A stretch of DNA of 64,000 nt, taken from assembly GCA_039977295.1 (NCBI GenBank), contig JBDWDN010000012.1, positions 682,001 to 746,000 on the forward strand, written 5' to 3'. Under the pieces are notes generated by a model, which had not been told where the DNA came from, made no database searches, and saw nothing but the letters and a program-made list of their open reading frames with translations. Of the stretch, positions 17,274-25,189 are shown one piece after another. The position numbers and the translations under genes are program-made. The first letter of the stretch is position 1. Each line of letters opens with the position of its first letter. The DNA comes from Hellea sp039977295 (GTDB lineage: Bacteria > Pseudomonadota > Alphaproteobacteria > Caulobacterales > Maricaulaceae).

Positions 17274-18508
17274 AAGAAATCCTCCGCATCTGGGACACGG
17301 CCAAAGGCTATCTTTCCGCCTGCATAGCCGCCTGGAATTTTGTGGCGCGGCCCCAAATGAATGACCGCTTTCTTTTCTTTGCGGTTAAATTTGTCCATGA
17401 CGTCGGTTAATTTATCCCAATCGCGCGTATCTTGATCTTCGAACAAATCCCGCCCGCGCTCCGTTGGCAACGCAATTTGGTGGAGCATAACATAGACAGA
17501 GGAGAGGCGGCGAGGGCGTAGCTCCGCAATACCTTTGTCATACAGCTTATGCATATGTGCCAGTAGGCTATGATCATCGCGGCAGGGCGCAAACTGCGTC
17601 TCGCGCGACAAGCGGCGCTTATCCTGATCCTTAAAGGAGACCGACATTGCGCCGGCCGTATAGTGCTCGCGCCGCAAACGATTAGCCGCTTTGACGGTCA
17701 AAAGGCGTAGACAATCGACGGCGCGCTTTGGGTCTTTAAACTCACCCGATAAAACCCGGCTATGTCCAAACATGAGGCGCTTTGTCGAGGGGCGCTCAAC
17801 ACGCAAACCACGAAGCTGTGCCCACATACGCTCGCCTTCAACATTATTCCAAATGGCGCGGGCATGCTTGCCTGTAATATTCCAAAAATTTTCAACAGTG
17901 AAAATGCCCGCCTTATTCAGGCGCGCTTCCATGCCCGTCGAGATTCCCGGTAAGTCAGAAAGCTTCAGATGGAAGAGTGGGCCGGGAAGGTCCTCGGCGC
18001 GCAGCATGACAAAACCATTAGGCTTTTCAAGCTCCGCTGCAACTTTGGCCAAAAACTGATTAGGCGCCAGCCCAATAGACGGCGTAACAAAGGAACCAAT
18101 ATTGCGGCGCAGCCCTTCTTGAATGGCAAGCCCAATCTCATATCCGCGTTCACGCTCGCGCCCAATAAGCTCGCATTCCATCTCATCAATCGACCAGACC
18201 TTTTTAACAGGGACATGGCGGTTCACCTCCTCAATAATACGGTTGTGAATATCCACATAAACATCAGGCCGCGCCACACGAATAGCAATATCAGGACACA
18301 TCTCACGCGCCTCAGACACCCGCATCCCGCGCGTAATGCCGGCACGCTTCGCCATATAACACCGCGTAATCAGCGCAGAATGCTCCGACCCCAAAGCGGT
18401 GATGCCCACTGGGCGTGCGCGAATGCCAGGCTCGAGTTGCTTCTCCACATTTGCGAAAAAGGCGTCGAAATCTATATAGAGGCTGGCAATGGAAGGCGGC
18501 TGCTGCAT
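17270..18508 (-). CDS. dinB: Y-family DNA polymerase (Pol IV/DinB-like)
   Basis: A 412-residue translesion polymerase. Motifs: YIDFDAFFANVE (residues 11-22, catalytic D13), SIDEM (106-110, D108 and E109) and the helix-hairpin-helix LSDLPGISTGMEARLNKAGI near residue 190. A little-finger domain follows. SIDEM replaces the usual SIDEA, and the C-terminus is longer than in classical DinB, so this may be a separate Y-family branch. GRDLFEDQD near residue 365 is a possible beta-clamp motif. A LexA box lies 24 bases before the ATG, which predicts DNA-damage induction. The stop overlaps the start of the FAN1-exonuclease gene, so a bypass polymerase and a crosslink nuclease are made as one unit. Confidence 0.9.
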   Translation of the reverse strand: MQQPPSIASLYIDFDAFFANVEKQLEPGIRARPVGITALGSEHSALITRCYMAKRAGITRGMRVSEAREMCPDIAIRVARPDVYVDIHNRIIEEVNRHVPVKKVWSIDEMECELIGRERERGYEIGLAIQEGLRRNIGSFVTPSIGLAPNQFLAKVAAELEKPNGFVMLRAEDLPGPLFHLKLSDLPGISTGMEARLNKAGIFTVENFWNITGKHARAIWNNVEGERMWAQLRGLRVERPSTKRLMFGHSRVLSGEFKDPKRAVDCLRLLTVKAANRLRREHYTAGAMSVSFKDQDKRRLSRETQFAPCRDDHSLLAHMHKLYDKGIAELRPRRLSSVYVMLHQIALPTERGRDLFEDQDTRDWDKLTDVMDKFNRKEKKAVIHLGPRHKIPGGYAGGKIAFGRVPDAEDFF

Positions 18509-18531
18509 TCTTGGTCCTTGGAATTAAGCAA

Positions 18532-18546
18532 GAACATATACAGAAC
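18532..18546 (-). promoter_or_regulatory. LexA (SOS) box upstream of dinB
   Basis: The plus strand reads GAAC-ATATACA-GAAC, i.e. GTTC-TGTATAT-GTTC on the coding strand. Both half-sites match the alphaproteobacterial LexA consensus GTTC-N7-GTTC exactly, with the required seven-base spacer. It lies 24 bases upstream of the dinB ATG, where a bound repressor would block transcription. Confidence 0.85.
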
Positions 18547-18606
18547 ACGCTAGGTTGTCGATATTTTTTTAGCGTCCGCGGGATCTCCATCCTAAGTCTA
18601 GGGGAC

Positions 18607-20601
18607 TTATGCGGTCTCGCTTTCTTCAATCTTAATCATAACCGCATCCGCAGCAACTTGCGTCCCAGCCGCAACATGCACCTCCGCAACTATGCCATCG
18701 ATTTCCGCCAAAATTTCATGCTGCATCTTCATCGCCTCGAGCACTGCAAGGCGTTGTCCTTTCACAACGGTATCGCCAACTTCCACAAACAACTCCAAAA
18801 GGCTTCCATGCATGGGCGCTAAGACAGCACCTACGCCAGCAGCGTCTGCTAGGCTTGCTATGATAGCATTTTGATTGGTGAGTTTGAAACTGTCTCCCCT
18901 GATGGCGAGCTCTATCTCGGCAGGTGCGGGAGCAAAATAGAGGGCTTTGAAACGTTCGCCTTCGATGTCTAGATGGATGGTGCTTTCCTCGCGGCTTAAA
19001 ACTGTTACTGTCTTGTCGTTGATGAGGTAGCTGTTGCGGCTTCGCGGCGTGACTTTCATCAAGATGATATCCTTGCCGTCTTGATAACTGTAAGGCGTGC
19101 CGATCTTGGTTGCGCTTGACCAGTTCATAAGGTGTTGCGTTATGGGAAGGCTCTTTTCTAGAGCCCTGTCGCGGCTAAGTAGAAACTGGAGAAGCGCGGC
19201 TGTTATCGCGGCGTTATCGGAAAGTCCCGGTTGCGCTAAATCTTCCGCCTTAAAATTCTCGGCAATGAAGGCCGTTGTTGCTTCGCCTTTTGCGAAAACA
19301 GGATGGGCGAGAGCATCTATCAGGAATGACTTATTAGTCTTTAGGCCAAATAGAGCAGTGCCTTCGAGCGCGGTGATGAGTTTTACGCGGGCTTCCTCGC
19401 GCGTCGCCCCATAGGCAATGACTTTTGCAATCATCGGATCGTAAAAGGGCGAGACTTCGCCGTTTGTCTCAACGCCGCTATCTATGCGAATGCCGTTACC
19501 CGCCGCTGGGGTGAATAGCGCTATCGTTCCTGTCGCGGGGAGAAAATCATTGGCCGGATCTTCGGCATAGAGGCGGGCTTCGATGGCGTGGCCTGTTAGG
19601 GTGATGTCGTCTTGGGTTAAGCCAAGATATTCACCGCGTGCGACCTGAATTTGTAGCGCGACTAAATCAAGCCCTGTTATCATTTCTGTGACGGGATGTT
19701 CAACTTGTAGACGGGTATTCATTTCTAGAAAGAAAAACTCACCCGCGCTGTCGAGCATAAATTCGACCGTCCCTGCGCCGACATAGCCAATGTCCTTGGC
19801 AGCTTTGACGGCAGCGGCGCCCATGGCTTTGCGCAAGGCCGGCGTCATGACAGGACAGGGAGCTTCTTCGAGGACTTTTTGGTGGCGGCGCTGAACGGAG
19901 CAATCTCTCTCGCCTAGATGTATCGTATTGCCATATTTATCTGCAAAGATTTGTATTTCAACATGGCGCGGGCGCTGCACGGCGCGCTCTAGGATGAGCA
20001 CGTCTGAGCCAAAGGCATTTATGGCTTCGGAGCGCGCGTCTTTAATGGCGTCAGGCAGCAACTTTGGCTCAGTAACAAAACGCATGCCGCGCCCGCCGCC
20101 GCCTGCTGCGGCTTTGACCATGATCGGAAATCCTATGGCCTCGCTCTCTTTTAACAAGGTCGCGTCATCTTGATTTTCGCCTTGATAGCCCGGCACGCAA
20201 GGCACGCCCGCTTTTATCATCCGGCGTTTGGATTTAGCCTTATCCCCCATTAGGTTAATCGCGTCAGGATTAGGACCTATGAAGACGATGCCGGCTTTTT
20301 GGCATGCCTTGGCAAAAGCTGCATTTTCCGAAAGAAAGCCATATCCAGGGTGGATCGCCTGCGCGCCTGTCTGTTTGGCGGCCTCTAATATCTTGTCCAT
20401 GACGAGATATGACTCGGACACGGGGGCAGGGCCGATGCACACCGCTTGATCCGCCATTTTTGCATGCGGAGCCTTGGCATCTGCTTCGGAATAGACGGCA
20501 ACCGTCTTTAGTCCCATAGTTTTGGCCGTGCGGATAATACGGCAGGCAATCTCCCCGCGATTGGCGATCAGGATTGAAGAAAAAGGCGTTAGGATATTCA
20601 T
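18607..20601 (-). CDS. atuF: Acyl-CoA carboxylase biotin-carrying alpha subunit (AtuF/LiuD type)
   Basis: About 664 residues: an N-terminal biotin carboxylase domain (SILIANRGEIACRIIRTAK, HPGYGFLSENAAFA, ATP-grasp loop AAAGGGGRGM, EMNTRLQVEHPVTE), a middle domain, and a C-terminal biotinyl domain with EAMKM, whose lysine carries biotin. It carboxylates biotin for transfer by the beta subunit encoded two genes upstream. In the Atu pathway the substrate is cis-geranyl-CoA; in leucine breakdown the close relative uses 3-methylcrotonyl-CoA. Linkage to atuA favours the first, but sequence alone does not decide. The ATG at 20601 shares a base with the stop of the enoyl-CoA hydratase gene; a TTG four codons earlier is unlikely. 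Confidence 0.88.
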   Translation of the reverse strand: MNILTPFSSILIANRGEIACRIIRTAKTMGLKTVAVYSEADAKAPHAKMADQAVCIGPAPVSESYLVMDKILEAAKQTGAQAIHPGYGFLSENAAFAKACQKAGIVFIGPNPDAINLMGDKAKSKRRMIKAGVPCVPGYQGENQDDATLLKESEAIGFPIMVKAAAGGGGRGMRFVTEPKLLPDAIKDARSEAINAFGSDVLILERAVQRPRHVEIQIFADKYGNTIHLGERDCSVQRRHQKVLEEAPCPVMTPALRKAMGAAAVKAAKDIGYVGAGTVEFMLDSAGEFFFLEMNTRLQVEHPVTEMITGLDLVALQIQVARGEYLGLTQDDITLTGHAIEARLYAEDPANDFLPATGTIALFTPAAGNGIRIDSGVETNGEVSPFYDPMIAKVIAYGATREEARVKLITALEGTALFGLKTNKSFLIDALAHPVFAKGEATTAFIAENFKAEDLAQPGLSDNAAITAALLQFLLSRDRALEKSLPITQHLMNWSSATKIGTPYSYQDGKDIILMKVTPRSRNSYLINDKTVTVLSREESTIHLDIEGERFKALYFAPAPAEIELAIRGDSFKLTNQNAIIASLADAAGVGAVLAPMHGSLLELFVEVGDTVVKGQRLAVLEAMKMQHEILAEIDGIVAEVHVAAGTQVAADAVMIKIEESETA

Positions 20602-21401
20602 TATATTGCCCAATTTGGTTTGCGTTTTTCTACAAAGCTTGAAATGCCTTCACGGCCTTCATCTGACATAATGCAATCGGCAAATTTTTCTGCCGCAAAA
20701 TCTTTTTGTGCCTCCCGGTCTAAATGCGGGACGGCGAGCAGAATTTCTTTGGTGATACCATTAGCCCCTGGCGCGCACTTCATGACGCCTTTTTGCAAGC
20801 TTGCTTCGACTTGCGCAAACTCAGCCGCGTCTTTCACAACAAAATCTGAGAGATTATAGTCCGGTGTTTGCGCGCCTGTGAACCTCGCTCCTGTCAGCAT
20901 AAGACGCCTTGCAATAGGCAAACCGACACGTCCGACAACAATGGGCGCGATTTGCGCAGGCGCAATGCCAATCATCGTCTCAGTCAGCGCGAATTTTGAG
21001 TCTTCGGTTACAACAATGATATCCGCGCAGCACATGAGGCCAAGCCCGCCGGCAATGGCCGCGCCTTCGACATAGGCAATGACGACTTGCGGCATGGACA
21101 TAAGAAGGTCGAACATATCGCCCGCGCCGCGGTTCATGGCTTTAAACTCTGCGCGGGCGTCACCGCCTGATTGACCTGACTTAAAGCTTTTTAAATCGCC
21201 GCCAGAACAAAAGACCCCGTTTTTACCCCGTAAAGTGATGCCCCGAATAGAGCGGTCACTTTTCACAGCATTTAGGGTCGCGATAAGTTCCTGCGTCAAT
21301 GTCTCAGATAGAGCATTGCGGTTTCCAGGCGCGTTAAACCAGATGGTTAGCCAGCCATTGCTGACGTCATTTATAATTTTAGTCGTATTGGGCAGGGTCA
21401 T
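20601..21401 (-). CDS. atuE: Enoyl-CoA hydratase/isomerase family protein (AtuE-like)
   Basis: A 266-residue crotonase-fold protein. It has the oxyanion-hole segments VFCSGGDLKSF (near residue 68) and GAAIAGGLGLMCCADIIVV (near 114), then the catalytic-loop region FALTETMIGIAPAQIAPIV. Instead of the canonical two glutamates, the region has one clear acid (TETMIG), which is common in specialised family members. In the Atu pathway AtuE hydrates isohexenylglutaconyl-CoA, the product of geranyl-CoA carboxylase. In a leucine pathway the equivalent would be methylglutaconyl-CoA hydratase. It sits between the two carboxylase subunit genes, nine bases after the beta-subunit stop. Confidence 0.85.
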   Translation of the reverse strand: MTLPNTTKIINDVSNGWLTIWFNAPGNRNALSETLTQELIATLNAVKSDRSIRGITLRGKNGVFCSGGDLKSFKSGQSGGDARAEFKAMNRGAGDMFDLLMSMPQVVIAYVEGAAIAGGLGLMCCADIIVVTEDSKFALTETMIGIAPAQIAPIVVGRVGLPIARRLMLTGARFTGAQTPDYNLSDFVVKDAAEFAQVEASLQKGVMKCAPGANGITKEILLAVPHLDREAQKDFAAEKFADCIMSDEGREGISSFVEKRKPNWAI

Positions 21402-21410
21402 TTCACATCC

Positions 21411-23033
21411 TTACAGTCTGGCGATGCCAAAGCTATTTTCTTTTACGCGGCGCCTACGGCCTTCCCAAACTGTGGCGAGCATGAAGCCTAAGACCTTACG
21501 GCTGTCACGCGGGTCAATCATTCCGTCGTCACAAAGATGGCCAGAGGTGTAAAAGGCGCTCGCTTGGCTATCGAAAATATGGGTGAGGGCGGCTCGCTGT
21601 TTTGCAGCTCGGTCTTGATCAATTTCAATGCCTGCCCGCGCGGCTTGCGCGCCGGCTACAATTTCCATCACTGTAGCGGCTTGATCTCCGCCCATGACTC
21701 CGGTCATGGCATTGGGCCACGTCATCAAGAAGTCTGGATCATATCCGCGTCCGCACATGCCGTAATTACCCGCGCCAAAACTCGCGCCGATCATAAGGGT
21801 CAGGCGTGGGACGGAGGTATTTGTTACGGCTTGGATCATCTTGGAGCCATGCTTAATCATTCCCGCCTGTTCATAGTCTTTGCCGACCATATAGCCGGTC
21901 GTATTTTGCAAGAAAATTAGCGGCGTTTCCGCTTGATCCATAAGCTGAATGAATTGCGCGGCTTTGACCGCGCCGTCTGGATCAATTGGACCATTATTTG
22001 AGATAATTCCGCATTTCTGTCCGTAGATTTCGGCCTGTAGGCAGACCATAGAAACACCGTATCCTGGCTTAAAGTCAGAGAAATCTGAGCCATCGACAAT
22101 ACGCGCGGCGACCTCGCGCACGTCATAAGGCTTGCGATAATTTACGGGAACGATACCGGCAATTTCATCAATGTCATAAAGGGGCTCAACCCACGTCTTT
22201 TGGGGCGGGGCAGGGCAATTCTCATTCCAACCTAATCGGGCCACGACTTCGCGCATCATTACCACAGCCTCGCCGTCATTTTCCGCCAAATATTCAACAA
22301 GGCCAGAAATAGTGGCATGCATTTCCGCGCCGCCCAATTCCTCGGCCGTCGCAATTTCGCCTGTGGCGGCCTTAAGCAGCGGTGGGCCAGCGAGAAAGGC
22401 CTTACCGCCGCCTTTTACCCCAACAACATAATCAGACAGGCCGGGCATATAAGCGCCGCCCGCCGTCGAAGATCCGTGCAAGATTGCAAGGACGGGAACG
22501 CCAGCTTTGGATAGTCGCGCCAAATTGGCGAATAACACGCCGCCATCCAGAAAACCTTCGACCGTATAATTCATTAAGTCACCGCCCGCGCTTTCGACCA
22601 AATGCACAAAGGGTAGTTTTTGCGCGAGGGCAATTTCTTGGGCGCGCAGCAGTCTATAGCCCCCAGCCGTGGTCAATGAGCCCGCTTTGATGCCGCTATC
22701 ATCAACGACAATGGCGGTGCGCACGCCATTGATAAACCCAATCCCCGCGATGATGGAGCTGCCAGGAATAGAGCGGTCTTCCTGATCGGTATCGAGCAAA
22801 TAGCCCGCAATATTGCCAATTTCCAGAAAGGGCATTCCAGGATCGAGCAGGCGGGCTAAACGCTCACGCGGCAATATCTGACCCCGCTTATCAAATTTGG
22901 GTTTCTTAGAGGCCGAAAGTGCGGGGGCTCGGGCGTTCAGCTCTTTCAGCTTATCAATCATCGCCAACATATCGGCGCGGTTGTCTTTATAGCTATCTGA
23001 GTTAACGTTTATTTTGGACTTGAAGACAGCCAT
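21411..23033 (-). CDS. atuC: Acyl-CoA carboxylase carboxyltransferase beta subunit (AtuC/LiuB type)
   Basis: A 540-residue carboxyltransferase with two crotonase-like halves. Recognisable segments are LLDPGMPFLEIGNIAGYLL, SAGGDLMNYTVEGFLDGGVLFANLARLS, HGSSTAGGAYMPGLSDY and SFGAGNYGMCGRGYDPDFLMTWPNA. These match the methylcrotonyl/geranyl-CoA carboxylase beta group rather than propionyl-CoA carboxylase. It transfers CO2 from biotin to the acyl-CoA. A single active-site residue separates geranyl- from methylcrotonyl-CoA enzymes, and I could not assign it without an alignment; the atuA neighbour favours geranyl-CoA. Its ATG shares the A of the atuA stop (TAATG). Confidence 0.87.
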   Translation of the reverse strand: MAVFKSKINVNSDSYKDNRADMLAMIDKLKELNARAPALSASKKPKFDKRGQILPRERLARLLDPGMPFLEIGNIAGYLLDTDQEDRSIPGSSIIAGIGFINGVRTAIVVDDSGIKAGSLTTAGGYRLLRAQEIALAQKLPFVHLVESAGGDLMNYTVEGFLDGGVLFANLARLSKAGVPVLAILHGSSTAGGAYMPGLSDYVVGVKGGGKAFLAGPPLLKAATGEIATAEELGGAEMHATISGLVEYLAENDGEAVVMMREVVARLGWNENCPAPPQKTWVEPLYDIDEIAGIVPVNYRKPYDVREVAARIVDGSDFSDFKPGYGVSMVCLQAEIYGQKCGIISNNGPIDPDGAVKAAQFIQLMDQAETPLIFLQNTTGYMVGKDYEQAGMIKHGSKMIQAVTNTSVPRLTLMIGASFGAGNYGMCGRGYDPDFLMTWPNAMTGVMGGDQAATVMEIVAGAQAARAGIEIDQDRAAKQRAALTHIFDSQASAFYTSGHLCDDGMIDPRDSRKVLGFMLATVWEGRRRRVKENSFGIARL

Positions 23034-24823
23034 TAAAGCTTACCTTTTAGTGAATGAACTATGTCTTTTGAAACAGAAATGGATTGCGCCAATAGGATTT
23101 GCGCGTAACCTTTGGCTTGGGCGTCATTTCGCAAAGAGGTTGCGCCGCCGCCGCCGAGGACATTATCGATGAGAATGTTCATAGCATTTGATCCGGGAAG
23201 GTAAAATCGCTCAATAGCTTTGGGATCATCGGTGAAGTGCCTGTAAACCTCGCCGATCTTTTCTGGCGTTAATGCCGCCCAAATATAAGGGATGTATTCG
23301 GCCCTGCGCGCAATGATGCCAATATTGGCTTTATTGCCCTTATCACCTGAGCGCCCCCAAGCGAGCTCTATGAGCGGGACTTCGAATGCCGCGTCGCTGA
23401 CGCTGGGTGGAGAGTCTGGGCCTGCTATAAGACCCTCATGTTCAAATAAAACGTCCTCGTGGGTTTGGATATTGCCGTCAATATCAATGTTTACACTGAC
23501 ATCGGGTTTGGGGGTTAAATAGGAAAAGAGCCGCACAACAGGTGAGGGCTTTGCGCGTCCACCCCCTGTAAAACCAGATAGTCCAGGCGGCGTCGCGAGA
23601 CCTAGGCCCGCTAACTCTTTTAAGAAAATTCCAACGGCTTTTGGGTCTGGGTGTTTCACTGCGAGTTTCATAACGACCTCATCATTTTCGCGGGCCTGCC
23701 CAAATTGACTCCCTGACCCTAATATCTCAGACGAAAATTCCGTGTATTCTCCAAGGTTAAACAATCGCAGAAATCTATTGGCCCGTGCCAATGCCGCCGC
23801 GGCAAACTTCTCTGCCTTAGCGGTGGCATTGCCGCCATAAATCGTGACGTAAGTTCCCGCCCGAAACCCGTCCCGATAGGTAAGACAAGTCTTGTAAGCC
23901 GGCGGCGGCGCGTAGCCTTTTGCAGAACTGACAAGCACGCGGTTATCACCCTGCTGGCTTATCTTCACATCCGAAAAATCACAGCTAACATCTGGAAGCA
24001 GATAGGCTTGCGGGTCACCAATCTCATAGAGCATCTGCTCAGATACTGTGCCGACATTGACAACCCCGCCAGTGTTCTTTGGTTTGGCAGTTATGAAAGA
24101 CCCGTCTGCGCTAATCTCCGCAATTGGATATCCAATATTACTAATATCGCCAGCATCTTCCCAGTCCGTAAAATTACCGCCTGTCGCTTGCGGCCCGCAT
24201 TCTAGGATATGTCCTGCGAGAGATCCGCTTGCCAGAAGGCCAAAGTCAGACGCTTTCCAGCCAAATTCATGAATGCACGCCCCGAGCGTCACAGCGCTAT
24301 CTACGCAGCGTCCGGTGATAACAATATCCGCCCCGGCTGCGAGCGCTTTTGCAATTGGAAAGGCGCCTAAATAGGTATTGACGCTCATAATTTTATCGAC
24401 ATCAGGGAAGGGCGCGCCAGAGAACATATCGACAAGGCCTTTGGCGGCAATCCTGTCTTTGTTGCTCGTGACGTCATCGCCGGTGATGACGGCGACTTTT
24501 AGGCTCAAGCCTTTTTCCACAATTAAGGCCCGCACAGCGGCGCCGCAGCTTTGAGGATTTACGCCGCCTGCATTAGCAATAATCTTAACGCCGCTGCTCG
24601 CGATCTGTTCAAGATGCGGCTTCATGACAAAATCAAGGAAATCTGTCGCGTAGCCTTTGGTAGGATCTTTGGCTTTCACCCGCGCCATAATCGACATAGT
24701 GATTTCAGCAAGGTAATCATAAACCAGATAGTCCAGATCGCCGCTGGTGAGCAATTGCGGCGTCGCCATAGCGCTTTCACCCCAATACCCACTCGCGCCG
24801 CCAATTTTGATCGTCTTATGCAT
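23033..24823 (-). CDS. atuA: Acyclic terpene utilization protein AtuA (DUF1446 family)
   Basis: A 596-residue protein of the AtuA family, recognised from IGGASGYWGESAMATPQLL at the start, KIIANAGGVNPQSCGAAVRAL near residue 80, VITGRCVDSAVTLGACIHEFGW near 170 and AWGRSGDKGNKANIGIIARR near 490. AtuA proteins are required for growth on citronellol/geraniol in Pseudomonas, yet their precise reaction is not settled as far as I know. The gene leads the run atuA-atuC-atuE-atuF, with one-base overlaps or short gaps. atuB, atuD, atuG and atuH homologues are not in this window. Upstream is the long regulatory gap shared with the divergently transcribed TonB receptor. Confidence 0.87.
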   Translation of the reverse strand: MHKTIKIGGASGYWGESAMATPQLLTSGDLDYLVYDYLAEITMSIMARVKAKDPTKGYATDFLDFVMKPHLEQIASSGVKIIANAGGVNPQSCGAAVRALIVEKGLSLKVAVITGDDVTSNKDRIAAKGLVDMFSGAPFPDVDKIMSVNTYLGAFPIAKALAAGADIVITGRCVDSAVTLGACIHEFGWKASDFGLLASGSLAGHILECGPQATGGNFTDWEDAGDISNIGYPIAEISADGSFITAKPKNTGGVVNVGTVSEQMLYEIGDPQAYLLPDVSCDFSDVKISQQGDNRVLVSSAKGYAPPPAYKTCLTYRDGFRAGTYVTIYGGNATAKAEKFAAAALARANRFLRLFNLGEYTEFSSEILGSGSQFGQARENDEVVMKLAVKHPDPKAVGIFLKELAGLGLATPPGLSGFTGGGRAKPSPVVRLFSYLTPKPDVSVNIDIDGNIQTHEDVLFEHEGLIAGPDSPPSVSDAAFEVPLIELAWGRSGDKGNKANIGIIARRAEYIPYIWAALTPEKIGEVYRHFTDDPKAIERFYLPGSNAMNILIDNVLGGGGATSLRNDAQAKGYAQILLAQSISVSKDIVHSLKGKL

Positions 24824-25082
24824 TACGTTTCTTTTCCCCGAATTAAGCTTTGTAAGGTGATGTTAGAATGCCAGCATGACTACAAATAGCAACTGATTAG
24901 GCGCGCCTCGCTTCCCTTTTTTATGGGCAGTCATAGCCCGCAAAGAACCGGCTGGATTAACGCGTTATAGAGAATTCTAAGACAAATTTTCTATTCAGCA
25001 TGAGATATTATCTTTGCTCTAGGATAGAACAAATGTCCATCTCACGCCCAAACTAGTGCAAAATTATCACACTTTTGAATAA

Positions 25083-25102
25083 TTTTGCATTCGAAGTCAA
25101 AA
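25083..25102 (+). promoter_or_regulatory. LacI-type operator O1 before the TonB receptor
   Basis: TTTTGCATTCGAAGTCAAAA, an imperfect palindrome centred on CG at 25092/25093. Eight of ten positions match between half-sites; the two mismatches (CA versus AC) recur in other copies. The same 20 bases occur without change at 43720-43739, and nearly so in inverted orientation at 31365-31384. Confidence 0.8.
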
Positions 25103-25113
25103 AACTCTTGCAT

Positions 25114-25133
25114 TTATGCATTCGAAGTATTTT
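25114..25133 (+). promoter_or_regulatory. LacI-type operator O2 before the TonB receptor
   Basis: TTATGCATTCGAAGTATTTT, centred 31 bases after O1, close to three helical turns, so both sites face the same side of the DNA. The left half matches the consensus at nine of ten positions; the right half is weaker. It lies exactly between the candidate -35 and -10 boxes of the receptor gene. Confidence 0.6.
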
Positions 25134-25189
25134 AGTGAACTTTATAAAGAATCTTACAAATGTCACGAGCCATCAAAAGGGGACTTCAA

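Larger units (their letters stand above)
24824..25189. other. Divergent regulatory gap between atuA and the TonB receptor
   Basis: No gene is seen in these 366 bases, which become A+T-rich toward the receptor. The receptor side holds two LacI-type operators (25083-25102 and 25114-25133) and a candidate sigma-70 promoter, TTGCAT at 25108-25113 and TTTAGT at 25131-25136 with a 17-base spacer. The second operator fills that spacer, so bound repressor would block RNA polymerase. An extra half-site, TAGTGCAAAA, lies at 25054-25063. The atuA promoter should be at the other end, but I cannot point to it. Confidence 0.6.

Noticed and set aside
23380..23389. ACTTCGAATGCC inside atuA, similar to half of the LacI-type operator
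   Set aside because: It lies within coding sequence, the outer bases do not match (no A-run after GAATGC) and no promoter is near.
25054..25063. TAGTGCAAAA as a third receptor operator
   Set aside because: Only one half-site is recognisable and its centre is 39 bases from O1, out of helical phase; kept only as a possible half-site.
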